A stretch of 5,232 nucleotides of DNA from an uncultured Desulfobulbaceae bacterium (lineage in GTDB: Bacteria; Desulfobacterota; Desulfobulbia; Desulfobulbales; Desulfobulbaceae), in assembly GCA_945787305.1 (NCBI GenBank), contig CALZIH010000351.1, forward strand, positions 1-5,232, written 5' to 3'. Below are positions 1 to 5,232 of the stretch, one piece after another. The notes under the pieces were generated by a model that saw only the letters and a program-made list of their open reading frames with translations, was not told the DNA's origin and searched no databases. The position numbers were made by a program, and so were the translations under genes. The stretch's first letter is position 1. Each line of letters begins with the position of its first letter.

Positions 1-498
1 ATAGGACAGTACAATAGCGTAGTGGCCATGGATGAACAGGTTCAATCCCAATGGGCTCAGGTGGAAAATCAATTGAAACGCCGTTTTGATCTTATACCGA
101 ACCTTGTGGAAACGACCAAGGGGTATGCCAAGCATGAAAAAGAGCTCTTTGAAAATATAGCCAATGCCAGGACAAAGTATTTTCAGGCTGGTAATGTCGG
201 TGAAAAGGTCGAGGCTGCCAATGGTTTTGAACGCGCTTTGTCACGACTGTTGATGCTGCAGGAGCAGTATCCGAACCTGAAGGCCAATGAGTCCTTTCTT
301 AAATTACAGGACTCGCTGGAAGGAACGGAAAACCGTATAGCGGTTGAACGTAAACGGTATAACGATACCGTGCGAATACTGAATACTTATCGTCGTACGG
401 TGGTGGGACGTTTTATAGCTGCAATGGCCGGGGTTGAGGCAGCCCAATACTTTGACGTCCCTGAATCGCAGCAGGAAGCACCACAAGTGAAATTTTAA
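1..498 (+). CDS. lemA: LemA family protein (5' partial)
   Basis: LemA proteins are single-pass membrane proteins with a short N-terminal anchor and a long helical domain outside the cytoplasm. Their biochemical role is not established. The reading frame is open from base 1, and 165 residues are visible. It begins inside the family motif YNSVVAMDEQV, followed by WAQVENQLKRR, DLIPNLVETTKGYAKHE, a central LQEQYPNLKANESFLKLQ block and EGTENRIAVERKRYNDTV. It ends with the usual acidic or polar tail after QYFDVPE. Family members are usually about 180-200 aa, so only the 20-30 residue signal or anchor segment should be missing on the left. A GTG at 22 and an ATG at 28 are in frame, but both lie inside the conserved domain and are unlikely starts. 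LemA genes often sit beside TPM-domain genes. None follows here, because the next gene is convergent, so any partner would be upstream. Confidence 0.95.
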   Translation: MGQYNSVVAMDEQVQSQWAQVENQLKRRFDLIPNLVETTKGYAKHEKELFENIANARTKYFQAGNVGEKVEAANGFERALSRLLMLQEQYPNLKANESFLKLQDSLEGTENRIAVERKRYNDTVRILNTYRRTVVGRFIAAMAGVEAAQYFDVPESQQEAPQVKF

Positions 499-573
499 TT
501 GTTTCCTTTTCGAGAACTTCTAAAGGAACTGGAGTTTTTACTAAAGTGGGCTTTGCCCGCAACCCAGGTTTAT

Positions 574-638
574 AGACTGCAGGCTGAAGGCTGTGTTAGC
601 AAAAGACTAAAAAAAGCAGCCCTAAAAGTCTTCAGTCT
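574..638. repeat. REP-like imperfect inverted repeat with heptad units
   Basis: The left arm (574-594) is three tandem 7-base units: AGACTGC, AGGCTGA, AGGCTGT. The right arm (617-638) read on the opposite strand begins AGACTGA, AGACTTT and ends in GGGCTG, so the arms can pair imperfectly around a loop of about 22 bases (595-616). Its position between two convergent gene ends and its short degenerate repeat units are typical of dispersed intergenic palindromes. Only one copy lies in this window, so the repeat-family status is inferred. Confidence 0.45.
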
Positions 639-703
639 AAACAGCTTCATCCTGATAACCTTTTGTTATTACGATGGAAAGTTGAGGTGATTTTCTCGGA
701 GTC

Positions 704-741
704 TACGCTTACCTGTTTTTTATGACAGGAGTTCAGGCGTA
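704..741. repeat. Stem-loop at 3' end of SleB-like gene
   Basis: Two nested inverted repeats are visible. An outer TACGC (704-708) pairs with GCGTA (737-741), and an inner CCTGT (712-716) pairs with ACAGG (725-729), with an asymmetric internal loop between them. It lies about 20 bases beyond the stop codon of the minus-strand hydrolase gene, where a 3' processing or terminator structure would be expected. No run of T follows on that strand, so intrinsic termination is doubtful. Confidence 0.3.
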
Positions 742-759
742 AGGCACTAAAAGAGGGGG

Positions 760-1125
760 TCAATCTCGATAGAATTTGTGGACACCGTATTGGGCGACAT
801 AGGTCATGTCGTTTGCCCAGGATGGATTGACGTCATTACGATGATAGAATGTGGCTCCGTCTGTAAAGTCGGAGCTGGTCATGGCCTTCAGTGCTGATTG
901 TAAACAGTCGAAAAGGGCATCGGACTCCGTGGGCAGGTAGGATTTTTTCTGAAAGGTCCAACTGAATTGATAGGGAGCGTTGACTATATTTTCTACGCTT
1001 GCTTGGGATTGAACCGCCCGGTTCAACGTCACGTGCGCCACAGCCATCTGCCCTATCTGCGGTTCACTTCGTGCTTCATGATATATGTTTAGGGTCAGCC
1101 AGAGCAGCCCCTCAAGAAAACTCAT
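760..1125 (-). CDS. SleB/CwlJ-type cell wall hydrolase
   Basis: A small (121 aa) peptidoglycan hydrolase of the SleB/CwlJ (Hydrolase_2) family. The best-known members are lytic enzymes for spore cortex peptidoglycan. Visible hallmarks are the IYHEARSEP motif (residues 14-22) with the likely catalytic Glu17, then GQMAVAHVTLNRA (25-37), YQFSWT (52-57), GATFYH (90-95), Trp103 and the C-terminal HKFYR (116-120). The protein is essentially the bare catalytic domain. There is no peptidoglycan-binding domain and no clear signal peptide, although residues 7-14 are hydrophobic. The ATG is supported by AGGTGG, six bases upstream on the minus strand. Short forms like this occur in non-sporulating Gram-negatives and in phages, so it may be a housekeeping wall-remodelling enzyme or a phage lysin remnant. 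It is convergent with the LemA gene and divergent from recD2. Confidence 0.88.
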   Translation of the reverse strand: MSFLEGLLWLTLNIYHEARSEPQIGQMAVAHVTLNRAVQSQASVENIVNAPYQFSWTFQKKSYLPTESDALFDCLQSALKAMTSSDFTDGATFYHRNDVNPSWANDMTYVAQYGVHKFYRD

Positions 1126-1131
1126 TGTTAT

Positions 1132-1137
1132 CCACCT
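1132..1137 (-). promoter_or_regulatory. Ribosome binding site of SleB-like gene
   Basis: The minus strand reads AGGTGG here, six bases before the ATG at 1125-1123. This spacing fixes the start of the hydrolase gene. Confidence 0.7.
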
Positions 1138-1232
1138 GTTAGTAAAAAATTAATCAGTGCATTTTTTCGCACCAGGTTATAAAAATACTCCATAATCCAT
1201 AAAATGCAAGAGTGATTAGACTCTTTTTTGAG

Positions 1233-1261
1233 ATAAGAACTATTACTTGTTGAACTAACAA
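1233..1261 (-). promoter_or_regulatory. Candidate promoter for SleB-like gene
   Basis: On the minus strand TTGTTA (1261-1256) and TCTTAT (1238-1233) are separated by exactly 17 bases. Each matches the sigma70 consensus at 4 of 6 positions. The -35 box is embedded in a short palindrome, TTGTT-GAACT-AACAA (1247-1261), which could be a regulator site. The predicted transcript start would leave a leader of about 100 bases. In an AT-rich region such matches arise easily, so this is tentative. Confidence 0.3.
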
Positions 1262-1414
1262 TAAAAGTTTTTTTGCACTGCAACTGTTTTCGGCTTAACC
1301 GGAACCTCACGTTTTGCGGAGGGTTTGACCTTGTCGGGATATTATCTAAGGTAGGCCCCATGTACCTAAAAGTGCCCCGAAACCGGATAACGTTTTTTCT
1401 GTAGAGAGTAACTA

Positions 1415-1443
1415 TTGCGCCAAGCCGGAAGACAAATTAAAAT
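1415..1443 (+). promoter_or_regulatory. Candidate promoter for recD2
   Basis: TTGCGC (1415-1420, 3 of 6 matches) and TAAAAT (1438-1443, 5 of 6 matches) are separated by 17 bases. Transcription would begin near 1450, giving a leader of about 175 bases that contains all of the inverted repeats at 1465-1572. The -35 box is poor, so the call rests on the -10 box, the spacing and the position. Confidence 0.3.
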
Positions 1444-1464
1444 TTTTTATGTAGTTAAAGAGTA

Positions 1465-1572
1465 AGGGACCCGGACACCAGTCAGGATAACAGTCTCGAT
1501 GGTTAACGGTATACTGGTCCCGGGGGAGAAAATAGACAAACGGTCCCTCGTGGGCCGCACCTGGCTGAGGGA
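1465..1572 (+). promoter_or_regulatory. Potentially structured, switchable 5' leader of recD2
   Basis: Several inverted repeats nest here. CCCGG (1470-1474) pairs with CCGGG (1520-1524), and just inside it ACCAGT (1477-1482) pairs with ACTGGT (1513-1518), leaving a 30-base loop. Outside them AGGGA (1465-1469) can pair with TCCCT (1544-1548). The same TCCCTC (1544-1549) can instead pair with GAGGGA (1567-1572), 55 bases before the recD2 start. The two pairings exclude each other, as in attenuators and riboswitches. It matches no known riboswitch class I can recognise, and no U-run terminator is attached, so any effect would be on translation or RNA stability. The pairings are seen directly; the function is inferred. 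Confidence 0.35.
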
Positions 1573-1627
1573 TAATGGTTAATAATGTTTATGCGGTGAT
1601 GAAGAACCAAGCCGTGTACTTTTTCTG

Positions 1628-4012
1628 GTGGAGGATGTGCAGACAACGACCATAGAAGAAAGAATACGGGGCATTGTTGAACGGGTAACCTATCATAATC
1701 CCGATAACGGCTGGTCGGTCATCAAGGTGACTCCTTTTGCAGAGTATGGTGAGCTGATTACCGTGACCGTACACCAGACACGGGTGTTTGCCGGTGCAAC
1801 GATGGAATTTGCAGGTAACTGGACCACGCACTCGAGATTTGGGCGTCAATTTAAAGCGGTTCGGGCCACTGAGCTCAAGCCAGCCACTGCCGGTGCCCTG
1901 GAAAAATATCTTGGATCAGGCTTGATCAAAGGAGTCGGCCCCAAAACAGCACGCAAGATTGTCCGTCATTTTGGTGCTGATACTCTGGATATATTTGAAG
2001 AGCATATCGACAGGTTGACTGAGGTTTCCGGGATAGCCCAAAAAAAACTTGCAGCCATAACTGAGGCGTGGCTGGAGCACCGGGCGGTTCGCGATGTGAT
2101 GATATTTCTCCAGTCCCATGGCATTTCAACGCTTTTTGCCGTTCGGATTTATAAAGAGTATGGTGACGACTCGATTGCTGGTTTTGCCGAAACCTCACCA
2201 CTTCGTATCCGTGCGGCCGTTCGCCATGTTTTATCGGCAAGCAGGGAGCAGGGGCACTGCTACCTAGTTTTTGAGCAAATCCGGGACGGGGTGGCCGATC
2301 TTCTTCAATTTTCTCCCGGCCCTGCACTTGATGCACTACTTGAAGATATGGAGGCAGGTAATGAACTTTGCGTACGTAATTTGCCCGGATCCGGTGAAAC
2401 TGTACATCGTTGCTATTATTCCCGCAGCCTGTATTTTGATGAGGAATATGTCGGCAAACGCATTGCCGCCCTTTGCGGGCGCTTGCCGGTAGACAGGCAA
2501 CGGATCAGTGACTGGCTCATACGTTACAGTGCAATCGGTCAATTTCAACTCAGTGCACAGCAGCAACGTTCCGTGCTCGACATAGCCCGCGAACGTTGTG
2601 CGATCCTGACCGGAGGTCCAGGTTGCGGCAAAACCACGACGACCACTGTGCTGGTTGCGCTGATGCGAGCCATGGGGCACTCCGTTTTGCTGGCCGCACC
2701 GACCGGGCGAGCTGCCCAGAGAATGACGGAGGTAATTGGTGTCGAGGCAAAGACTATTCATCGTTTACTGGAATTTCAGGGGCATGATTTTAAGCGAAAC
2801 GAGGAGAACCCGCTGCAGGCTGATATTCTGATCATAGATGAATGCTCAATGCTTGACATCAGCCTCAGCGCATCATTGCTCAAGGCCGTTGCCAAAGATA
2901 CAGCCCTGCTTCTGATCGGCGATGCTGACCAGCTCCCCTCTGTCGGGGCCGGCAATGTCTTGCGCGACATCATTGCTTCCGGCGTGGTTCCCTGTTTTCA
3001 GCTAACGGAAATTTTCCGGCAGGCCAAGGAGTCTTTGATCATCGGTTTTGCCCACCAGATTAACGAGGGCGTGATTCCACGGGTCGGTTCTCCTTTCAAG
3101 GAGCCTGAAATCTGGAAAGATTCCGATTGTCTGTTTATCGATGCCGAAGAGGCGACCGGTAGTCAGCTTCGCTGTATATCATCAATAAAACATCATTATG
3201 CGACCGTAGAAAAACGAGAAGATGCAGTCGGTGGAGACCCCTATAGCGGGCATGAGCATGAGCTGTATGATACCGAAGGACTGCAGCTGCCCCAACAATT
3301 CAATCATGTCTCGCCTGAAGCAGTAATAACCGCCGATTCTGCGGCCAAGGAACTGATGGCGGTGCTGAAAAAAGTACACCCCTGGTCCTCTCTGTACTAC
3401 GGATTGACCGCTGTTGATGTCGTCAGGGAACTCTATTGCCGCTGGATACCCAAATATTTTCCTGATGCGGAAATACAGGTGCTCTCGCCCATGATTCGCG
3501 GCAGTCTCGGCACAGCCAGTTTGAACACCACGATCCAGGCCGCTGTGAATCCCGCTGCCGAGGGCAGGGCGGAGTTGGCTGTCGGGGAAAAGGCCTTCCG
3601 GGTTGGGGATCGGGTAATTCACCGGCGCAACAATTACGACTTGGAGGTCTTTAACGGCGATATTGGTTATATCACCGCAATCGACAACAGTGCATTGCAG
3701 CTCACCGTTTCTTTCCTTCCGGAACGGCGCAACGTTGAATATCAACGGGAGCAGATAACCGAGCTTGAGCACGCTTATGCCGTTACCGTCCATAAAGCGC
3801 AGGGCTCTGAGTTTGACGTTATCATTCTGCCGATAGTTACTCAGCACTATCGGATGCTTTTTCGCAACCTTCTCTATACCGGCCTGACCCGGGCCCGGAA
3901 ACTGGCTGTTTTTGTCGGCACCCGACGAGCCTTTGCCATGGCTGTGCACAATAAAGACACTTCCAGGCGTCAGACTGCTCTCGCCTCTCTGTTAACCGGT
4001 CAGTCGATTTAG
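1628..4012 (+). CDS. recD2: RecD2-type ATP-dependent DNA helicase
   Basis: RecD2 (RecD-like, superfamily 1B) is a cytoplasmic 5'-3' DNA helicase that acts without RecB and RecC. It has been linked to replication-fork maintenance and DNA repair in Bacillus and Deinococcus. At 794 aa it has near-typical length. In order: an N-terminal OB-like domain (about 10-85, IRGIVERVTYHNPDNGWSV); helix-hairpin-helix repeats (about 90-190, GLIKGVGPKTARKI and LTEVSGIAQKKL); Walker A GGPGCGKT (329-336, Lys335); APTGRAAQRM (357-366); Walker B IIDECSM (402-408); GDADQLPSVGAG (431-442); the EIFRQ motif with Arg464; an SH3-like segment (659-710, GDRVIHRRNN, VFNGDIG); AVTVHKAQGSEFD (718-730); and YTGLTRAR (750-757). 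Residues about 506-595 look like an insertion. The GTG at 1628 has no upstream ribosome binding site. A GTG at 1637, preceded by GGTGGAGG, is an alternative that loses three residues. No other ATG, GTG or TTG lies in frame back to the stop at 1583. Confidence 0.96.
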   Translation: MEDVQTTTIEERIRGIVERVTYHNPDNGWSVIKVTPFAEYGELITVTVHQTRVFAGATMEFAGNWTTHSRFGRQFKAVRATELKPATAGALEKYLGSGLIKGVGPKTARKIVRHFGADTLDIFEEHIDRLTEVSGIAQKKLAAITEAWLEHRAVRDVMIFLQSHGISTLFAVRIYKEYGDDSIAGFAETSPLRIRAAVRHVLSASREQGHCYLVFEQIRDGVADLLQFSPGPALDALLEDMEAGNELCVRNLPGSGETVHRCYYSRSLYFDEEYVGKRIAALCGRLPVDRQRISDWLIRYSAIGQFQLSAQQQRSVLDIARERCAILTGGPGCGKTTTTTVLVALMRAMGHSVLLAAPTGRAAQRMTEVIGVEAKTIHRLLEFQGHDFKRNEENPLQADILIIDECSMLDISLSASLLKAVAKDTALLLIGDADQLPSVGAGNVLRDIIASGVVPCFQLTEIFRQAKESLIIGFAHQINEGVIPRVGSPFKEPEIWKDSDCLFIDAEEATGSQLRCISSIKHHYATVEKREDAVGGDPYSGHEHELYDTEGLQLPQQFNHVSPEAVITADSAAKELMAVLKKVHPWSSLYYGLTAVDVVRELYCRWIPKYFPDAEIQVLSPMIRGSLGTASLNTTIQAAVNPAAEGRAELAVGEKAFRVGDRVIHRRNNYDLEVFNGDIGYITAIDNSALQLTVSFLPERRNVEYQREQITELEHAYAVTVHKAQGSEFDVIILPIVTQHYRMLFRNLLYTGLTRARKLAVFVGTRRAFAMAVHNKDTSRRQTALASLLTGQSI

Positions 4013-4051
4013 GTCGCACGGCGTTACCCTCGTTGCACAATGTACCCCTCC

Positions 4052-4080
4052 GCTTTTCAATTATCTTTGATATTGAATGC
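4052..4080. repeat. Bulged hairpin after recD2
   Basis: TTCAAT (4056-4061), a single bulged T, then ATC (4063-4065) pair across a TTT loop with GAT (4069-4071) and ATTGAA (4072-4077). GC (4052-4053) and GC (4079-4080) can extend the stem. It starts 40 bases after the recD2 stop, where a terminator would be expected, but it is AT-rich and lacks a following T-run. An operator or 3'-end stabiliser is as likely as a terminator. Confidence 0.35.
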
Positions 4081-4113
4081 ATAATTATTTGCTATTGTAC
4101 TTGCAGTGCAGTG

Positions 4114-4136
4114 CTTTTCGTTGATTGCGTGAAAAG
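4114..4136. repeat. Short inverted repeat just upstream of the promoter
   Basis: CTTTTC (4114-4119) and GAAAAG (4131-4136) are perfect inverted copies separated by 11 bases. They end four bases before the -35 box of the candidate promoter, a position suited to an activator site. It is short enough to arise by chance. Confidence 0.25.
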
Positions 4137-4139
4137 TTA

Positions 4140-4168
4140 TTGACTTCCAACATGCTGTTATGTATACA
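4140..4168 (+). promoter_or_regulatory. Candidate sigma70-like promoter for peroxidase gene
   Basis: TTGACT (4140-4145, 5 of 6 matches) and TATACA (4163-4168, 4 of 6 matches) are separated by 17 bases, the best promoter match in the window. The predicted start is near 4174-4176, which would give the peroxidase mRNA an unusually long leader of about 370 bases. Confidence 0.5.
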
Positions 4169-4171
4169 TAA
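4158..4171. promoter_or_regulatory. Perfect 14-base palindrome over the -10 box (candidate operator)
   Basis: TTATGTATACATAA is its own reverse complement and completely covers the -10 hexamer of the promoter above. A dimeric repressor bound here would block RNA polymerase. The TTAT...ATAA ends loosely recall PerR/Fur-type boxes, but the centre does not fit those consensus sequences, so the regulator cannot be named. Confidence 0.45.
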
Positions 4172-4533
4172 TAATGTCTTGTCGAGCTTGGAATTCCGAA
4201 GTTACCCCTACTGGATCAGCGGGTCTGAAAACATGCTCATTCAAAGCAGTCACGTTGCATCGGTCGGTATGGCTCATGTGCTTTCAAAAACCGGTTCAGA
4301 TGCCTTCATACTCCTTTCCGTCTTTTTCTGAACTCTTACAACTGCTTAGCGAAGTCCAGTGCTCAGTACACAACCATTTTAAGCCAGCCATGGCCGGTAG
4401 AGCCCGATTTGACATGATGCGATCAAATATCCTCTCTGTGCAGTTGTCTCCATTGCCGGGAAAGATGGCTGCTCTTGCTGTTTTGTTTGATAAGATAAGG
4501 TTATAACAAGATGTTTCTCAAAAAACCGTATAA

Positions 4534-4540
4534 AGGAGGT
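4534..4540 (+). promoter_or_regulatory. Ribosome binding site of peroxidase gene
   Basis: AGGAGGT, a full-strength Shine-Dalgarno sequence, lies six bases before the ATG at 4547. It fixes the start and predicts efficient translation. Confidence 0.9.
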
Positions 4541-4546
4541 AGTGAA

Positions 4547-5232
4547 ATGAAAGGTAAAAAAATACTATTGAGTGCAGCAGCGTTATTTCTGATCGCAGCA
4601 CCGGTTTTGACCGCCGGTACTCTCCAGGAACAGGCGAAGGATAACTTCGCCCCCATTCCAGCTGCGGCCCCTGAGTTGAAAGGTAATCCTGCCACTAAAG
4701 ACAAGGTTGAACTGGGAAAAATATTGTATTTTGATCCCCGGCTGTCAAGCAGTGCCCTGATCAGTTGCAATACCTGTCATAATGTCGGTCTCGGTGGAGC
4801 CGATTTTCAGGAGACCTCTACCGGACACGGCTGGCAGAAAGGGCCACGGAATTCGCCGACGGTTCTCAATTCGGTATTCAATGTCGCCCAGTTCTGGGAC
4901 GGACGAGCCGAAAACTTGGCGGAGCAGGCAAAGGGGCCAGTGCAGGCTGGGGTGGAAATGAATAACACGCCGGAAAACGTACTCGTAACTTTAAACAGCA
5001 TGCCGGAGTACGTCGAGCTGTTCAAGAAGGCATTTCCCGGCGAGAAGGATCCGGTCACCTTCGATAACATGGCCAAGGCTATAGAGGTCTTTGAAGCAAC
5101 CCTGTTGACCCCGGACGCACCTTTTGATCGTTTTATGCTGGGCGATGCAAAGGCGCTTACCGATACGGAGCAAAAGGGGCTGCAAGCCTTTATAGACAAA
5201 GGATGTGTGGATTGCCACGGCGGTATCAATAT
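4547..5232 (+). CDS. Periplasmic di-haem cytochrome c peroxidase (3' partial)
   Basis: Reduces hydrogen peroxide to water in the periplasm with electrons from small c-type cytochromes (CCP/MauG family). The frame is open from the ATG to the window edge, giving 228 codons. Residues 1-23 form a signal peptide (MKGKK, then a hydrophobic stretch, with likely cleavage after LTA). Two haem-binding motifs are present: CNTCH (74-78, peroxidatic haem) and CVDCH (220-224, electron-transfer haem). Their cysteines are 146 residues apart, as I recall for the Pseudomonas aeruginosa enzyme. With the same offset of 23, other key residues recalled from that enzyme also line up: His94 (distal ligand His71), Trp117 (inter-haem Trp94), Gln127 (Gln104) and Glu137 (catalytic Glu114). 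These support a true peroxidase rather than a MauG-like oxygenase. The C-terminal part, with the Met ligand of the second haem, lies off the right edge. A strong ribosome binding site precedes it, and the palindromic promoter at 4140-4171 probably drives it. Confidence 0.96.
   Translation, partial: MKGKKILLSAAALFLIAAPVLTAGTLQEQAKDNFAPIPAAAPELKGNPATKDKVELGKILYFDPRLSSSALISCNTCHNVGLGGADFQETSTGHGWQKGPRNSPTVLNSVFNVAQFWDGRAENLAEQAKGPVQAGVEMNNTPENVLVTLNSMPEYVELFKKAFPGEKDPVTFDNMAKAIEVFEATLLTPDAPFDRFMLGDAKALTDTEQKGLQAFIDKGCVDCHGGIN

Larger units (their letters stand above)
499..759. other. Intergenic region between convergent genes
   Basis: This 261-base gap separates the 3' ends of the LemA gene and the SleB-like gene. 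I see no convincing gene in it. A 63-codon open frame (499-690) starts without a ribosome binding site and resembles no family I know. The gap holds two secondary-structure elements, at 574-638 and 704-741, listed separately. No classical GC-rich hairpin with a T-run was found for either gene. Confidence 0.7.
1126..1627. other. Divergent intergenic region (502 bases)
   Basis: This region lies between the 5' ends of the SleB-like gene and recD2. The left part, to about 1290, is AT-rich and holds the hydrolase's upstream signals. The right part is GC-richer from about 1465 and contains extensive inverted repeats. A 77-codon minus-strand frame (1128-1361) ends just before the hydrolase start. 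It has biased, low-information content and only a weak AGGT before its ATG, so I do not call it a gene. The candidate promoters and the leader structure are listed separately. Confidence 0.7.
4013..4546. other. Intergenic region between recD2 and peroxidase gene (534 bases)
   Basis: The first 130 bases hold small inverted repeats (4052-4080 and 4114-4136) and a GCAGTGCAGTGC run (4103-4114). A good promoter with a palindrome follows at 4140-4171, then about 370 bases of leader. A 110-codon + strand frame (4174-4506) fills most of that leader. It matches no family I recognise, has no ribosome binding site, and its composition is not clearly coding, so I do not call it a gene. I see no tRNA, CRISPR or IS remnant. 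Confidence 0.65.

Noticed and set aside
546..560. GTGGGC-TTT-GCCCGC hairpin as a terminator for the LemA gene.
   Set aside because: The stem is compact, but the sequence after it (AACCCAGG) has no T-run on the + strand, and on the other strand the following bases are also not a T-run.
1208..1229. AAGAGT-GATTAG-ACTCTT followed by four more T: a possible + strand intrinsic terminator.
   Set aside because: The stem has only two GC pairs, and no + strand gene lies upstream for it to terminate. It falls within the leader of a minus-strand gene.
1128..1361. A 77-codon minus-strand open frame directly upstream of the SleB-like gene.
   Set aside because: It has no recognisable family and only a weak AGGT before its ATG, and it covers the probable promoter region. 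Its AT-rich, Asn/Ser/Lys-heavy composition looks like translated intergenic DNA.
2336..2761. A 141-codon minus-strand frame opposite the Walker A region.
   Set aside because: It is an antisense shadow of recD2 with no family resemblance.
3182..3949. A 255-codon minus-strand open frame.
   Set aside because: It lies wholly inside recD2, whose own frame carries clear helicase motifs at the same place. The antisense product has no recognisable domain.
4384..4397. Near-palindrome CCAGCCATGGCCGG in the peroxidase leader.
   Set aside because: It has one mismatched pair, no positional logic relative to promoter or ribosome binding site, and is short enough to be chance.
4502..4507. TATAAC as a -10 box close to the peroxidase gene.
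   Set aside because: No acceptable -35 hexamer lies 16-18 bases upstream. The promoter at 4140-4168 is a better match.
4807..5229. A 140-codon minus-strand frame at the right edge.
   Set aside because: It is antisense to the cytochrome c peroxidase gene, where both haem motifs and the active-site residues are clear on the + strand.

Overview
This window most likely comes from a Gram-negative bacterium of moderate GC content. A periplasmic di-haem cytochrome c peroxidase, a free-standing RecD2-type helicase and a LemA protein together would suit an anaerobic or microaerophilic proteobacterium or desulfobacterium (Desulfobulbales/Desulfuromonadales-like). That placement is inferred from gene content and general sequence feel, and no rRNA or other marker gene is present to confirm it.

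Layout from left to right. (1) 1-498, + strand: a LemA family membrane-anchored protein whose N-terminal anchor lies off the left edge. (2) 499-759: a gap between two convergent genes, holding a REP-like imperfect inverted repeat built from 7-base units and a second stem-loop. (3) 760-1125, - strand: a compact single-domain SleB/CwlJ-type cell-wall hydrolase with a good ribosome binding site. (4) 1126-1627: a 502-base divergent intergenic region. It holds a candidate promoter for the hydrolase and, on the + strand, a candidate promoter followed by a potentially switchable structured leader upstream of recD2. (5) 1628-4012, + strand: a complete 794-aa RecD2 helicase with all the expected helicase motifs and an apparently extra segment of about 90 residues. 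(6) 4013-4546: a 534-base intergenic region with a good sigma70-like promoter whose -10 box lies inside a perfect 14-base palindrome, then a long leader. (7) 4547-5232, + strand: the first 228 codons of a periplasmic di-haem cytochrome c peroxidase, running off the right edge.

The four genes do not form one operon. Orientation alternates (+, -, +, +), and each pair is separated by 260-530 bases. Two loose themes connect them: envelope biology (LemA and the peptidoglycan hydrolase), and genome or peroxide protection (RecD2 and the peroxidase). I see no evidence of a multi-gene defence system, CRISPR array, transposon or RNA gene. The most interesting parts are the non-coding regions in front of recD2 and the peroxidase gene, and the RecD2 insertion. 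The coding content otherwise looks ordinary.
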